Positions 34,026-41,543 of a stretch of 64,000 nucleotides of DNA are shown here, one piece after another (within the stretch, counting starts at the first letter, position 1; each line of letters opens with the position of its first letter). The translations under genes were made by a program, and so were the position numbers. Origin of the DNA: JADJVL01 sp046331545 (GTDB lineage: Bacteria; Acidobacteriota; Holophagae; Holophagales; Holophagaceae); assembly GCA_046331545.1 (NCBI GenBank), contig JAXLQR010000002.1, positions 3,038,001-3,102,000 of the forward strand, given 5' to 3'. Under the pieces are notes generated by a model that saw only the letters and a program-made list of their open reading frames with translations, was not told where the DNA came from and did no database searches.

Positions 34026-36131
34026 ATGACCCGACCCTTCCCCCTCCTCGCCGCGGCCCTGCTCCTCGCGGCGCCGCTCGCCGCCGAGAACCCCCCGGCG
34101 GTCTTCTCCGGCTTCAACGACTGGATCGGCAGCGAGTCCCGCGGGATCCGCATCGGCGCCGACGGCCGCCTCCGGCTGGCCCCCGGCGCGCGGCGCCTCG
34201 CCCAGCTCCCCGAGGGCGTGGTGTGGGCGGCGGTGCCGGACGGCGCCGGCGGAGCCTACCTCTCCGCCGGCAGCGAGGGCCGGCTCTTCCACCTGGCCGG
34301 CGGCCAGGTGAAACCCCTGGCCCAGGTGAAGGGCGGCGTCATCTTCGCCATGGCCCGGGTGGGCGCCGACCTGGTGGTGGCCCCCAGTGGCGAGGGCAAG
34401 CTCATGCGCGTGACGCCGGCGGGCGAAGTGAAGCCCTTCGCCGACATCGACGCCCGCGCGGTCTGGGCCCTCCATGCCTCCGGCGGGGAGGTGGTGGTGG
34501 CCGGCGGCTCGGAGAACGGGGCGGTGCTGATCCTGGCCCGGGAGGGCTCCAGCCGCCGTCTCGCGGAGGTCCGCGAGGAGACCGCCTTCACCGCCCTCCT
34601 GCCGGACGGCCAGGGCGGCTACTACCTGGGCAGCCACGGCCACGGGCTCGTCATGCGCTACGGGGCCGAGCGCGTGGAGACCCTCACGGACACGCCCTTC
34701 GAGGAGGTCCGGGCCCTCGCCCTCGCCGACGGCGACCTCTACATCGGCGCCAACAACGGCCTCTCCTCCCGCCTCACCTCCGGCCAGCTCGAGCGCCGCG
34801 AGGGGTACATGACGGAGGCGGGCAGCGGCACGAAGTGCGCGGTGCTGCGGCTGGACCGCAACCGCGTGCCCGAGACCCTGTGGCAGAGCAGCTTGAGCCA
34901 GGTCTTCGCCCTCGCGCCCTGGAAGGGCCAGCTCCTGGTGGGGACCGGCAACCGCAGCCGCGTCTTCGGCATCCCCCTCGCCGGGAAGGGCCGGGACCTG
35001 AACCCCTTCGAGGTGGTTCAGGACCTGGGCGCCGCCCAGGCCACCGCCTTCCTCACCCTCGGCCAGGACCTCATGGTGGTGGCCTCCAACCCCGCCGAGG
35101 TGCACCTCCTCTCCGAGGCCCAGGCCCTGGAGGGCACGCTGGAGAGCCGCGTGCTGAAGGCCAGCCCCGTGGGCGACTGGGGCCGCGCGTACGTGGACGC
35201 GGAGGTCCCCCAGGGCACCGCGGTGGAGCTGCAGGTGCGCCAGGGTTCCACCGAGACGCCCGACGGCACCTGGTCCCCCTGGAGCCCGCCCCTGCGCAGC
35301 GGCGAGCGGCCCGTGCTGAAGCCCTCCCGCTTCGCCCAGTTCCGCCTGCGGCTCACGTCCAGCCGCGGCGGCGCCACGCCGACGGTGGAGAGCGTGCGGA
35401 TGCACTGGAACAACCGCAACCTCGCGCCCCTCTGGGAGGGCGTGGACGTCATGCCCCCCGGCCTGACCATCACGCGCAACGCCCCTCCCGACGACATCGG
35501 CATCGAGCGGGTGCCCTTCGAGACCCAGAAGCTCATCCCGGCCCTGGCCTACGCGGGCAGCGAGAAGCGCTCCTTCCGCCGCGGGGCCCAGGCCTTCGTC
35601 TTCAAGGTGTCCGACCCCAACAACGACCAGCTCAGCTTCCGCGTCCGGCTGCTCCCCGAGCACGGCGCCCCCCTCGAGCTGGAGAAGGCCTGGAAGGAGA
35701 AGTTCTTCACCTTCGACACCCTTCCGGTGCCGGACGGGCGCTACCGCCTGGAGGTGATCGCCAGCGACGCGCCGAGCCAGCCCTTCAACGCGGCCCTCAC
35801 CGCCACCTGGCGCACGGCGCCCTTCCTGGTGGACCACACGCCCCCCGTGATCTTCGAGACCAGCGCCGTCTCCGAGGCCGACGGCGTCCGCGTGCGCTTC
35901 GCCGCCCGGGACGAGAGCGGCGTCCTCAAGGAGGCCTCGGTGAGCGTCGACGGCGAGAACTGGCTGCAGGTCCTGCCCGAGGACAAGGTCTTCGACCAGG
36001 CCGAGGAGCGCTTCGAGGTGCTCATCCCGAAGGACCAGGTCCGCGGCGAGCGGGTGATGATCCGGGTGCAGGACGACCACAACAACGAGCAGAGCGCGCT
36101 GGTCCCCCTCGGGGCCGGCCGGGGCCGGTAG
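34026..36131 (+). CDS. Secreted beta-propeller-like protein of unknown function
   Basis: The product is 701 residues from the ATG at 34026 (a GTG at 34008 is an alternative adding six residues). A signal peptide (TRPFPLLAAALLLAAPLAA) is followed by repeated blades of about 40-45 residues with GGAYLSAGSEGRLF- and GGYYLGSHGHGL-type motifs (residues 40-390), then Ig-like or fibronectin-like modules to the end. No catalytic motif is visible. Such two-part proteins resemble sensor or scaffold domains of hybrid systems, but no function should be assigned. It follows the S55 peptidase closely. Confidence 0.75.
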   Translation: MTRPFPLLAAALLLAAPLAAENPPAVFSGFNDWIGSESRGIRIGADGRLRLAPGARRLAQLPEGVVWAAVPDGAGGAYLSAGSEGRLFHLAGGQVKPLAQVKGGVIFAMARVGADLVVAPSGEGKLMRVTPAGEVKPFADIDARAVWALHASGGEVVVAGGSENGAVLILAREGSSRRLAEVREETAFTALLPDGQGGYYLGSHGHGLVMRYGAERVETLTDTPFEEVRALALADGDLYIGANNGLSSRLTSGQLERREGYMTEAGSGTKCAVLRLDRNRVPETLWQSSLSQVFALAPWKGQLLVGTGNRSRVFGIPLAGKGRDLNPFEVVQDLGAAQATAFLTLGQDLMVVASNPAEVHLLSEAQALEGTLESRVLKASPVGDWGRAYVDAEVPQGTAVELQVRQGSTETPDGTWSPWSPPLRSGERPVLKPSRFAQFRLRLTSSRGGATPTVESVRMHWNNRNLAPLWEGVDVMPPGLTITRNAPPDDIGIERVPFETQKLIPALAYAGSEKRSFRRGAQAFVFKVSDPNNDQLSFRVRLLPEHGAPLELEKAWKEKFFTFDTLPVPDGRYRLEVIASDAPSQPFNAALTATWRTAPFLVDHTPPVIFETSAVSEADGVRVRFAARDESGVLKEASVSVDGENWLQVLPEDKVFDQAEERFEVLIPKDQVRGERVMIRVQDDHNNEQSALVPLGAGRGR

Positions 36132-36137
36132 GGCGCC

Positions 36138-36476
36138 GTGGCGCGGGAGGCCCTGACCTTCGCCCGCTTCTGGCCCGCCTACCTCGCGGAGCACCGGCAC
36201 CGCGCGAACCGGGCCCTCCACCTCTGCGGCACCCTGGCCTACCTCGGCCTCCTGGGCTTCCTCCTCGCCACCGCGCGCTACGCCTGGCTTCCCCTGGTCC
36301 CGGTGGTGGCCTACGGCTTCGCCTGGACGGGGCACTTCGGCGTCGAGCGGAACCGCCCGGCCACCTTCAAGCATCCCTGGCTCTCCCTCCTGGGGGACCA
36401 TCGGATGGCCTGGTACATGGCCACCGGGCGCCTCGGCGCCGAGTTCGCGCGGCTGCGGATCCCGACCCTGCCCTGA
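36138..36476 (+). CDS. DUF962 / Mpo1-like family membrane protein
   Basis: This 112-residue protein starts with GTG 6 nt after the previous stop. It shows the DUF962 pattern: FWPAYLAEHRHRANRALH at the N-terminus, two hydrophobic segments, GHFGVERNRPATFKHPWLS and GDHRMAWYM. The yeast relative Mpo1 is an Fe(II) dioxygenase that shortens 2-hydroxy fatty acids; the histidines HxxxxNRxxH are conserved here. Bacterial function is unproven. Confidence 0.85.
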   Translation: MAREALTFARFWPAYLAEHRHRANRALHLCGTLAYLGLLGFLLATARYAWLPLVPVVAYGFAWTGHFGVERNRPATFKHPWLSLLGDHRMAWYMATGRLGAEFARLRIPTLP

Positions 36477-36485
36477 AGGGCGGGC

Positions 36486-37640
36486 TCAGAGGAGCGGCAG
36501 GGCGCGGGCGAGGCCCGCCTCGAAGACGTCCTCGGGCGTGAGCAGGCTCAGCACCAGGAAGCCTTCCCGGGCGATGTCGAAGAAGTGTCCGGGGTGGACG
36601 AGCACGCCGCAGGCCTCCAGCAGGTGGAGCGCGCAGGCCTCGTCCGAGCCGATGGCGGGCCGCCGCAGGATCACGCTCCAGCCCCCCTCCACCCGCAGGC
36701 GCTGAAGGTGGGGCCGGTCCGACAGGCCGCGATCCAGGGTGGCGAGGTTCTCCCGGGCGCGGGCGAGCACCCGGGAACGAAGGGCCGGGCCCGCCCCGAG
36801 GGCCGACTTCGCCGCGGCCTGGGCGCTGGCGCTCACCGGCAGGAACTGGTCGGCGATGAACTCCAGGCCCTCCCGCAGGCGCTCGGCTCCCGGCCCACGG
36901 AGGATCATCCAGCCCAGTTTCACCTGGGGCAGCAGCGCGACCTTGCTGAGGCCGGAGAGGACGGCGACGGGGCAGGGCGGCTCCGGGAGGGCGAGCACGC
37001 TCCGGATCCGGTCGGGCGGGGCCTCCAGAGCGTAGGCGGAGAAGACCTCGTCCACGATGAGCAGCAGGCCCCGGCGGGCGCAGAACGCCGTGAGCCCCTC
37101 CCAGGCCCCGGGGCTCAGGTACTGGCCCGTGGGATTGTTGGGATTGACCACCACCAGGGCCCGGGCGCGGGGTCCCCAGGCCGCCTCCAGGCTCGCGGGG
37201 TCCGGGTTCCAGCCTTCATGGAAGCAGTCGGGAACCACCTTCGCCGCGAGGCCTTCCAGGCGCGCGAGCCACTCGAAGAGGGGGTAGCTGGGGCTGGGCA
37301 CGAGGATCTCGTCCCCGGGATCGCCCACGGCCTTGAAGAGCCACGCATAGGCCTCGGACGTGGAGGCGGTGAGCAGGACCGAGTCGGGGTCCACGCCCGC
37401 GCCGTGGTAGGCGGCGACGGCGCTGCGCGCCGCGAGGGATCCCGCGGCGTCGGGCGCGTAGCCCAGGACCTCCGGGGCGGCGAGGGCCTCCCGCACCTGC
37501 TCCGGGGCGCGGAAGCCCGCCACCGTCGGATTGGAAAGGGTGAGGTCGAGCACCTCCAGCCCGGCCTGCCGCCGCCGGGCCAGGGCCCGGGCCAGGGCGT
37601 TGGGGGCGTGGGATTCCGGCAGCCGCGAGGAGAGTCGCAT
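36486..37640 (-). CDS. Class I/II PLP-dependent aminotransferase
   Basis: This 384-residue fold-type I enzyme has LTLSNPTVAGF near the N-terminus, NPNNPTGQYLS in the middle, DEVFSAYAL and the PLP lysine in LSGLSKVALLPQVKLGW. It converges on the DUF962 gene. The substrate cannot be determined; relatives include alanine and aspartate aminotransferases. The ATG at 37640 is chosen because it precedes the conserved N-terminal helix and fits family length. It is divergent from elbB. Confidence 0.88.
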   Translation of the reverse strand: MRLSSRLPESHAPNALARALARRRQAGLEVLDLTLSNPTVAGFRAPEQVREALAAPEVLGYAPDAAGSLAARSAVAAYHGAGVDPDSVLLTASTSEAYAWLFKAVGDPGDEILVPSPSYPLFEWLARLEGLAAKVVPDCFHEGWNPDPASLEAAWGPRARALVVVNPNNPTGQYLSPGAWEGLTAFCARRGLLLIVDEVFSAYALEAPPDRIRSVLALPEPPCPVAVLSGLSKVALLPQVKLGWMILRGPGAERLREGLEFIADQFLPVSASAQAAAKSALGAGPALRSRVLARARENLATLDRGLSDRPHLQRLRVEGGWSVILRRPAIGSDEACALHLLEACGVLVHPGHFFDIAREGFLVLSLLTPEDVFEAGLARALPLL

Positions 37641-37719
37641 GGCTTGATGGTAGTCACAGGGCGGGCTCCGCCCCCCTTCCGGGGAGTTCCATACTGGAGG
37701 CCATCCTCCGGAGGCTCCC

Positions 37720-38409
37720 ATGGCACGCGCGCCCCACGCGGCGGTTCTCCTGGCCGGCTGCGGCCATCTCGACGGCGCCGAGGTGCGCGAGGCGGTCCTC
37801 ACCCTCCTCGCCCTCGACCAGCACGGCGCGACGTTCCAGTGCGTCGCCCCCAACGCCGACCAGTTCCACGTGGTGAACCACGCGACCGGGAAGCCCGAGG
37901 CGGGCGTGCGGCGCAACATGCTGGAGGAGTCCAGCCGCATCGCCAGGCTGGGCCAGTGCCTGGACCTCGCCCAGGCGGAGGTCTCGGACTACGACTGCCT
38001 CCTCCTGCCCGGCGGCTTCGGGGTGGCCAAGAACCACTGCGGCTTCGCCTTCAAGGGCAAGGACGCCGACGTGCGCCCCGACGTGGCGGCCTTCGTGGGA
38101 GGCTTCTTCGACGCGGGCAAGCCCGTGGGCGCTGTCTGCATCGCGCCCGCCCTGGTGGCGCTCGTGCTGGCAGGCAGCGGGAAGCACGCGGCCCTCACCA
38201 TTGGCGACGACGCCGGCTGTGCCGCGGCCCTGAACGCCCTGGGGGCGCGGCACCAGGACCGGGGCAGCGCCCGGGACATCGTCGTGGACGAGGGGCTGAA
38301 GCTCGTCACGGCGCCGGCGTACATGTTCGACGACGCGAGGCTGAGCGACGTCTTCGTCGGCATCGACCGCACCGTCGAGGAAGTGCTGAAGCGGGTGAAG
38401 ACCGCCTGA
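37720..38409 (+). CDS. elbB: Isoprenoid biosynthesis glyoxalase ElbB
   Basis: This 229-residue DJ-1/PfpI-superfamily protein has VLLAGCGHLDGAEVREAV at the start, LLLPGGFGVAKNHCGFAFKG and the nucleophile cysteine in GAVCIAPALV. ElbB has weak glyoxalase activity in E. coli; its pathway role is uncertain. GGAGG lies upstream of the ATG. The last 86 bp of the gene, including the stop, are duplicated 189 bp downstream with three differences. Confidence 0.92.
   Translation: MARAPHAAVLLAGCGHLDGAEVREAVLTLLALDQHGATFQCVAPNADQFHVVNHATGKPEAGVRRNMLEESSRIARLGQCLDLAQAEVSDYDCLLLPGGFGVAKNHCGFAFKGKDADVRPDVAAFVGGFFDAGKPVGAVCIAPALVALVLAGSGKHAALTIGDDAGCAAALNALGARHQDRGSARDIVVDEGLKLVTAPAYMFDDARLSDVFVGIDRTVEEVLKRVKTA
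38324..38409 (+). repeat. Direct repeat, left copy (3' end of elbB)
   Basis: This 86-bp segment encodes the last 28 codons of ElbB. An almost identical copy lies at 38513-38598, with a period of 189 bp. Confidence 0.9.
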
Positions 38410-38512
38410 CGCAGCAGGCCCACGCGGCTCCGCCGACCACCCCCGGATCGGACGCCACATCCAGTGGCGTCCTCCCGCTCCTCGCTGTGCTCGATCGCGG
38501 ACGGGGCCCCGT
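38410..38512. other. Spacer between the elbB 3' duplicates
   Basis: This 103-bp stretch contains a hairpin with a 9-bp perfect stem GGACGCCAC/GTGGCGTCC and 5-nt loop at about 38449-38471. No coding sequence was recognised. It may be an inserted small element, or the sequence originally downstream of elbB before a local duplication. Confidence 0.5.
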
Positions 38513-38598
38513 TGTTCGACGACGCGAGGCTGGGCGACGTCTTCGTCGGCATCGACCGCACCGTCGAGGAAGTGCTGAAGCGGGTGAGGCCCGCCTGA
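38513..38598 (+). pseudogene. Duplicated fragment of the elbB 3' end
   Basis: The fragment repeats 38324-38409 with three substitutions and keeps the stop codon. It encodes FDDARLGDVFVGIDRTV followed by the rest of the ElbB C-terminus, without a start codon of its own. It ends exactly where the next minus-strand gene's stop codon begins. Confidence 0.85.
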
Positions 38599-39333
38599 TC
38601 AGAACGCCAGCGGTCGGCCTTCCTCGTCCAGCCCGTCGAAGGGCGTGCCGAAGCCCTGGTCGGCCCAGGCGCGCACGAGGCGGCGCAGGGGCGGGTGCTG
38701 CAGCGTCGCGGCGCAGACGATGGCCTCCTCGGGCTCCAGGCCCTTGATCCAGACGGTGGCGTGGCCCAGCACCAGGGCGGGTTCGGGGTGGCGCAGGGTG
38801 GCGTCCAGGACCTGGAGCACCTGGATCGCCAGCAGCGTGGATTCCCGCCACATGGACACCGACAGGGCTTGCATCTGCGCCCGGCCCAGGGGCGCCTGCA
38901 CCAGGGCCACCAGCGAGGCCGGCGACATGCGGGGGTTCTGGAGCAGGGCCGCGACCACGGCCTCGTCGGGCACCTTCCACACGAGGTGCCAGAGGGGCTT
39001 CGGCGCCAGCAGGGCGAAGGTGCGGCGCTCGCCCAGGGTCAGGCCGGGCCAGAGGAGCTGGAGCCGCTCCACCGCCAGGGTCCTGGCGTGGGGATGGGCG
39101 GCGGCATCCTGGGCCACCGCCGTCAGGGCGCGCCAGGGCAGCCGGGGAACCAGGTTCACGCGCAGGTGGGCCGGGGCCTTGGGGTGCTGGGCGATCCAGC
39201 GCAGCAGCAGGGGCCGCTTGCGCAGGTCCGGCAGGTCCGCCGCCGCCTCCAGCCAGCCCTTCGGCGGGTTGGGGTCCCGCAGCAGCCGCAGGAAGCGCGG
39301 CCAGCCGACATCGGGGGGCAGGGGCCAGGACAT
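38599..39333 (-). CDS. Hypothetical protein, all-alpha, HEAT-like
   Basis: This 244-residue protein has no family I recognise. It is rich in Leu, Ala, Arg and Trp, with repeated motifs such as LRDPNPPKGW, QHPKAPAHLRV and AAHPHARTLA spaced like helical hairpin repeats (HEAT/leucine-rich variant type). There is no signal peptide or membrane segment. It is convergent with elbB, its stop codon abutting the elbB duplicate, and it is divergent from the Rossmann-fold gene at 39541. Confidence 0.65.
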   Translation of the reverse strand: MSWPLPPDVGWPRFLRLLRDPNPPKGWLEAAADLPDLRKRPLLLRWIAQHPKAPAHLRVNLVPRLPWRALTAVAQDAAAHPHARTLAVERLQLLWPGLTLGERRTFALLAPKPLWHLVWKVPDEAVVAALLQNPRMSPASLVALVQAPLGRAQMQALSVSMWRESTLLAIQVLQVLDATLRHPEPALVLGHATVWIKGLEPEEAIVCAATLQHPPLRRLVRAWADQGFGTPFDGLDEEGRPLAF

Positions 39334-39352
39334 GGAGGAAGCTTAAGCCGTT

Positions 39353-39514
39353 CGGCTCTGGGCTCTAGGCTTTGGGCTCCGGGGGCGGGCGGATCATCCA
39401 TCCCGGATGTCCGTCCGAAGCCCGCGGTCCTGGTTTGTTGGAAGGTATGGAAACCGAATGCCAAACCGTCCTGGTCAGCCCGGCCCAGCCAGAGCCCAGA
39501 GTCCACAGCCCAGC
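39353..39514. repeat. GGGCTCT-type inverted repeat, copy C
   Basis: CGGCTCTGGGCTCTAGGC-like sequence (39353-39383) faces an inverted partner containing CAGAGCCCAGAGTCC (39487-39514). The roughly 100 bases between show no gene. It fills most of the 207-base divergent gap between the hypothetical gene and the DUF2520-like gene. Confidence 0.55.
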
Positions 39515-39540
39515 GTCCCGGCCCCTGCCACACTGTCCCC

Positions 39541-40176
39541 ATGCCAGCCGCCTTCACCATCCTCGGCCGGGGCCGCGCGGGGCGGGCCCTGGCCCTGGCC
39601 CTGGGCGAGCGGGTGGCGCTGGAAGCCTCCACGGCGGTTCCGGAGGGGCTGGTCCTGCTGGCGGTGCCGGACCGCAGTCTCGAGGCCCTGTCGGCGAAGT
39701 TCCCCGGCCGCTGCGTGCACATGAGCGGGAGCCTGGACCTCCCCGGCGTGCCCTGCGCCCACCCCCTCACCAGCTTCGGCGGACGCGCCGCGGACTGGAA
39801 GGGCACCCCCCTGGCGGTCACCGGCGCCGTGCCGGAACCCGTCCTGGCGGCCTTCCGGGACCTGGGCTTCCTGCCTTTCGACCTGCCGGCGGACCTGAAG
39901 CCCCTCTACCACGCCTGCGCCGTCCTCACCTCCGGCCATGCGGCGAACCTCTGGCTCGGGGCGGCGGCGCTCCTCGAGGCCCGGGGCGTGACGCTGCCCG
40001 GCCGGGGGCTCATGCCCCTGGCGGAGGCCACCCTGCGCAACGTCGCGCGGCAGGGGGCCGAGGGCCGCACGGGTCCCTTCACGCGGGGGGACGAGGCCAC
40101 CATCGCCCGGGACGCCGCCGCCCTGCCGGAGCCCTGGCGCCAGATCTTCCTCGCCCTGGGTCGCGCCGGTGCCTGA
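39541..40176 (+). CDS. Rossmann-fold / DUF2520 domain-containing protein
   Basis: This 211-residue protein starts with a dinucleotide-binding FTILGRGRAGRALA and contains LVLLAVPDRSLEAL and HMSGSLDL, then the DUF2520 segment CAHPLTSFGG and LKPLYHACAVLTSGHAANL. Similar proteins are distant relatives of ProC/PanE-type reductases with no confirmed substrate; this one is shorter than the usual 260-290 residues. A CACACT box ends 6 nt before the ATG. It overlaps the miaE-like gene by 8 nt. Confidence 0.82.
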   Translation: MPAAFTILGRGRAGRALALALGERVALEASTAVPEGLVLLAVPDRSLEALSAKFPGRCVHMSGSLDLPGVPCAHPLTSFGGRAADWKGTPLAVTGAVPEPVLAAFRDLGFLPFDLPADLKPLYHACAVLTSGHAANLWLGAAALLEARGVTLPGRGLMPLAEATLRNVARQGAEGRTGPFTRGDEATIARDAAALPEPWRQIFLALGRAGA

Positions 40177-40774
40177 GTTCCGCCCGCCCCTGCCCCTGCG
40201 GGTGGCCACGCCGGCCGCCTGGGCCGAGGCGGCCTGGGCGGACCCCGGGAGCCTGCTGTCGGACCACGCCCACAACGAGAAGAAGGCGGCCCTGACGGCC
40301 CTGTCCCTGCTTCATGCCTTCACGGGCCACCCGCGGATCCCGCTCCTGCTGGCCCGCCTGGCCGAGGAGGAGCTGAACCACTTCCGGCGCGTCCTGGAGG
40401 CCCTGGCGGACATCGGCTGGTCCCTGCGGCCCGACGGCGGCAGCGCCTACGCCAAGGCGCTCCTCGCCCGCGTCGGGGAAGGCGGCGGCGACGGCCTCCT
40501 GGACCGCCTGCTGGTCTCCGCCCTCATCGAGGCCCGGAGCTGCGAGCGCCTCTTCCTGCTGGAGCGGGAGGCCCGGACGCGGCCCGGCCTGGACGATCCG
40601 GCCTGGCTGACCTTCCTCCTGGAGCTCGAGCGCTGCGAGGCGGGCCACGCCCTCACCTACCAGTCCATCTCCCGGGACCGCTTCGGCGCCGACGCCGACC
40701 GCCGGCTGGACCTCTGGCTGGACTGGGAGGCCGAGGTGGTCCGGGGCCTCCCCCACCGCAGCGTGGTGCACTGA
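40169..40774 (+). CDS. miaE: tRNA-(ms2io6A)-hydroxylase-like protein (MiaE family)
   Basis: This 201-residue ferritin-like diiron protein has ligand motifs DHAHNEKKAA, AEEELNHFRRV, EARSCERLF and ERCEAGHALTY. MiaE hydroxylates the isopentenyl group of ms2i6A37 in tRNA. The start is GTG, overlapping the previous gene. The diiron ligands appear complete. The matching miaB/miaA genes are not in this window. Confidence 0.88.
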   Translation: MPEFRPPLPLRVATPAAWAEAAWADPGSLLSDHAHNEKKAALTALSLLHAFTGHPRIPLLLARLAEEELNHFRRVLEALADIGWSLRPDGGSAYAKALLARVGEGGGDGLLDRLLVSALIEARSCERLFLLEREARTRPGLDDPAWLTFLLELERCEAGHALTYQSISRDRFGADADRRLDLWLDWEAEVVRGLPHRSVVH

Positions 40775-40794
40775 GCCCCCAGCCCGGGATCGGC

Positions 40795-40800
40795 TAATCT
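40795..40800 (+). promoter_or_regulatory. Putative -10 box TAATCT of the TetR gene (leaderless)
   Basis: TAATCT ends 6 nt before the ATG at 40807. A GGAG lies in the gap but is too close to the ATG to serve as a normal Shine-Dalgarno sequence. Confidence 0.42.
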
Positions 40801-40806
40801 GGAGCC

Positions 40807-41517
40807 ATGAACCTTCAGCCAGCGCCGGGGAACGACACCCTGGTCCCCGTCTTCAGCCCGGAGCGCCTGGGCCTCACGGAAGGCGGCGAGGCCCGCTTCC
40901 GCGGCGCCCTGGAGCGCATCGCCGGGGAGGGGGAGCTGAAGGCCAAGCTGCTGCTGGCCGCCCTGGACCACTTCGCGGCCCGCGGCTTCGACGGCGTGCA
41001 GGTGAAGGAGGTGGCCGAGGAGGCCGGCGTGTCGAAGCCGACCCTCTACTACCACTTCGGCAGCAAGGAGGGCCTCTTCCGCCAGCTCTGCCTGGTGGCC
41101 CTGGCGGTGACGGAGAAGCGCCTGCGGGACATGGTGGCGCCCCACCTGGGCGCGCGGCCGTCGGACCCCGCCGCCGTGCGGGCCTCGGCCTTGCGGCTCT
41201 CGGCCTCCTACGTGGACCTGCTCATGGAGCTGCCCCAGTTCACCGGCTTCATCCTGCGGGCCATCGCCGTGCCGGGGCCGGACTCCACCTTCCGGGACCT
41301 CATGCCCGTGGTGGAGCGGGCCCTCAGCCCCCTCGGCCTCTACGTGAACCACGTGTTCGGCATGGACTTCGAGCAGGCCCGCAAGGAGGTGATGGTCTAC
41401 ACGGCGATCTTCGGAGCGCTGCTGGAGGAGCACCTGCGACGGCCCGAGTACGCGATCGACGCCGGCGAGATCGCCTGGGCCGTGGACCGCTGGCTGAGGG
41501 GCATCCAGGGTGCGTGA
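40807..41517 (+). CDS. TetR/AcrR family transcriptional regulator
   Basis: This 236-residue regulator has its helix-turn-helix at about residues 48-90 (LDHFAARGFDGVQVKEVAEEAGVSKPTLYYHFGSKEG, quoted in parts: GVQVKEVAEEAGVSK and TLYYHFGSKEG). The first 35 residues precede the usual TetR start, so an internal start is possible. The ligand-binding domain is variable. The M61 peptidase gene starts 26 nt after its stop, so it may regulate that gene or act elsewhere. Confidence 0.88.
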   Translation: MNLQPAPGNDTLVPVFSPERLGLTEGGEARFRGALERIAGEGELKAKLLLAALDHFAARGFDGVQVKEVAEEAGVSKPTLYYHFGSKEGLFRQLCLVALAVTEKRLRDMVAPHLGARPSDPAAVRASALRLSASYVDLLMELPQFTGFILRAIAVPGPDSTFRDLMPVVERALSPLGLYVNHVFGMDFEQARKEVMVYTAIFGALLEEHLRRPEYAIDAGEIAWAVDRWLRGIQGA

Positions 41518-41543
41518 GGCCGCGCGGGAGACGGGAGGCGGAC

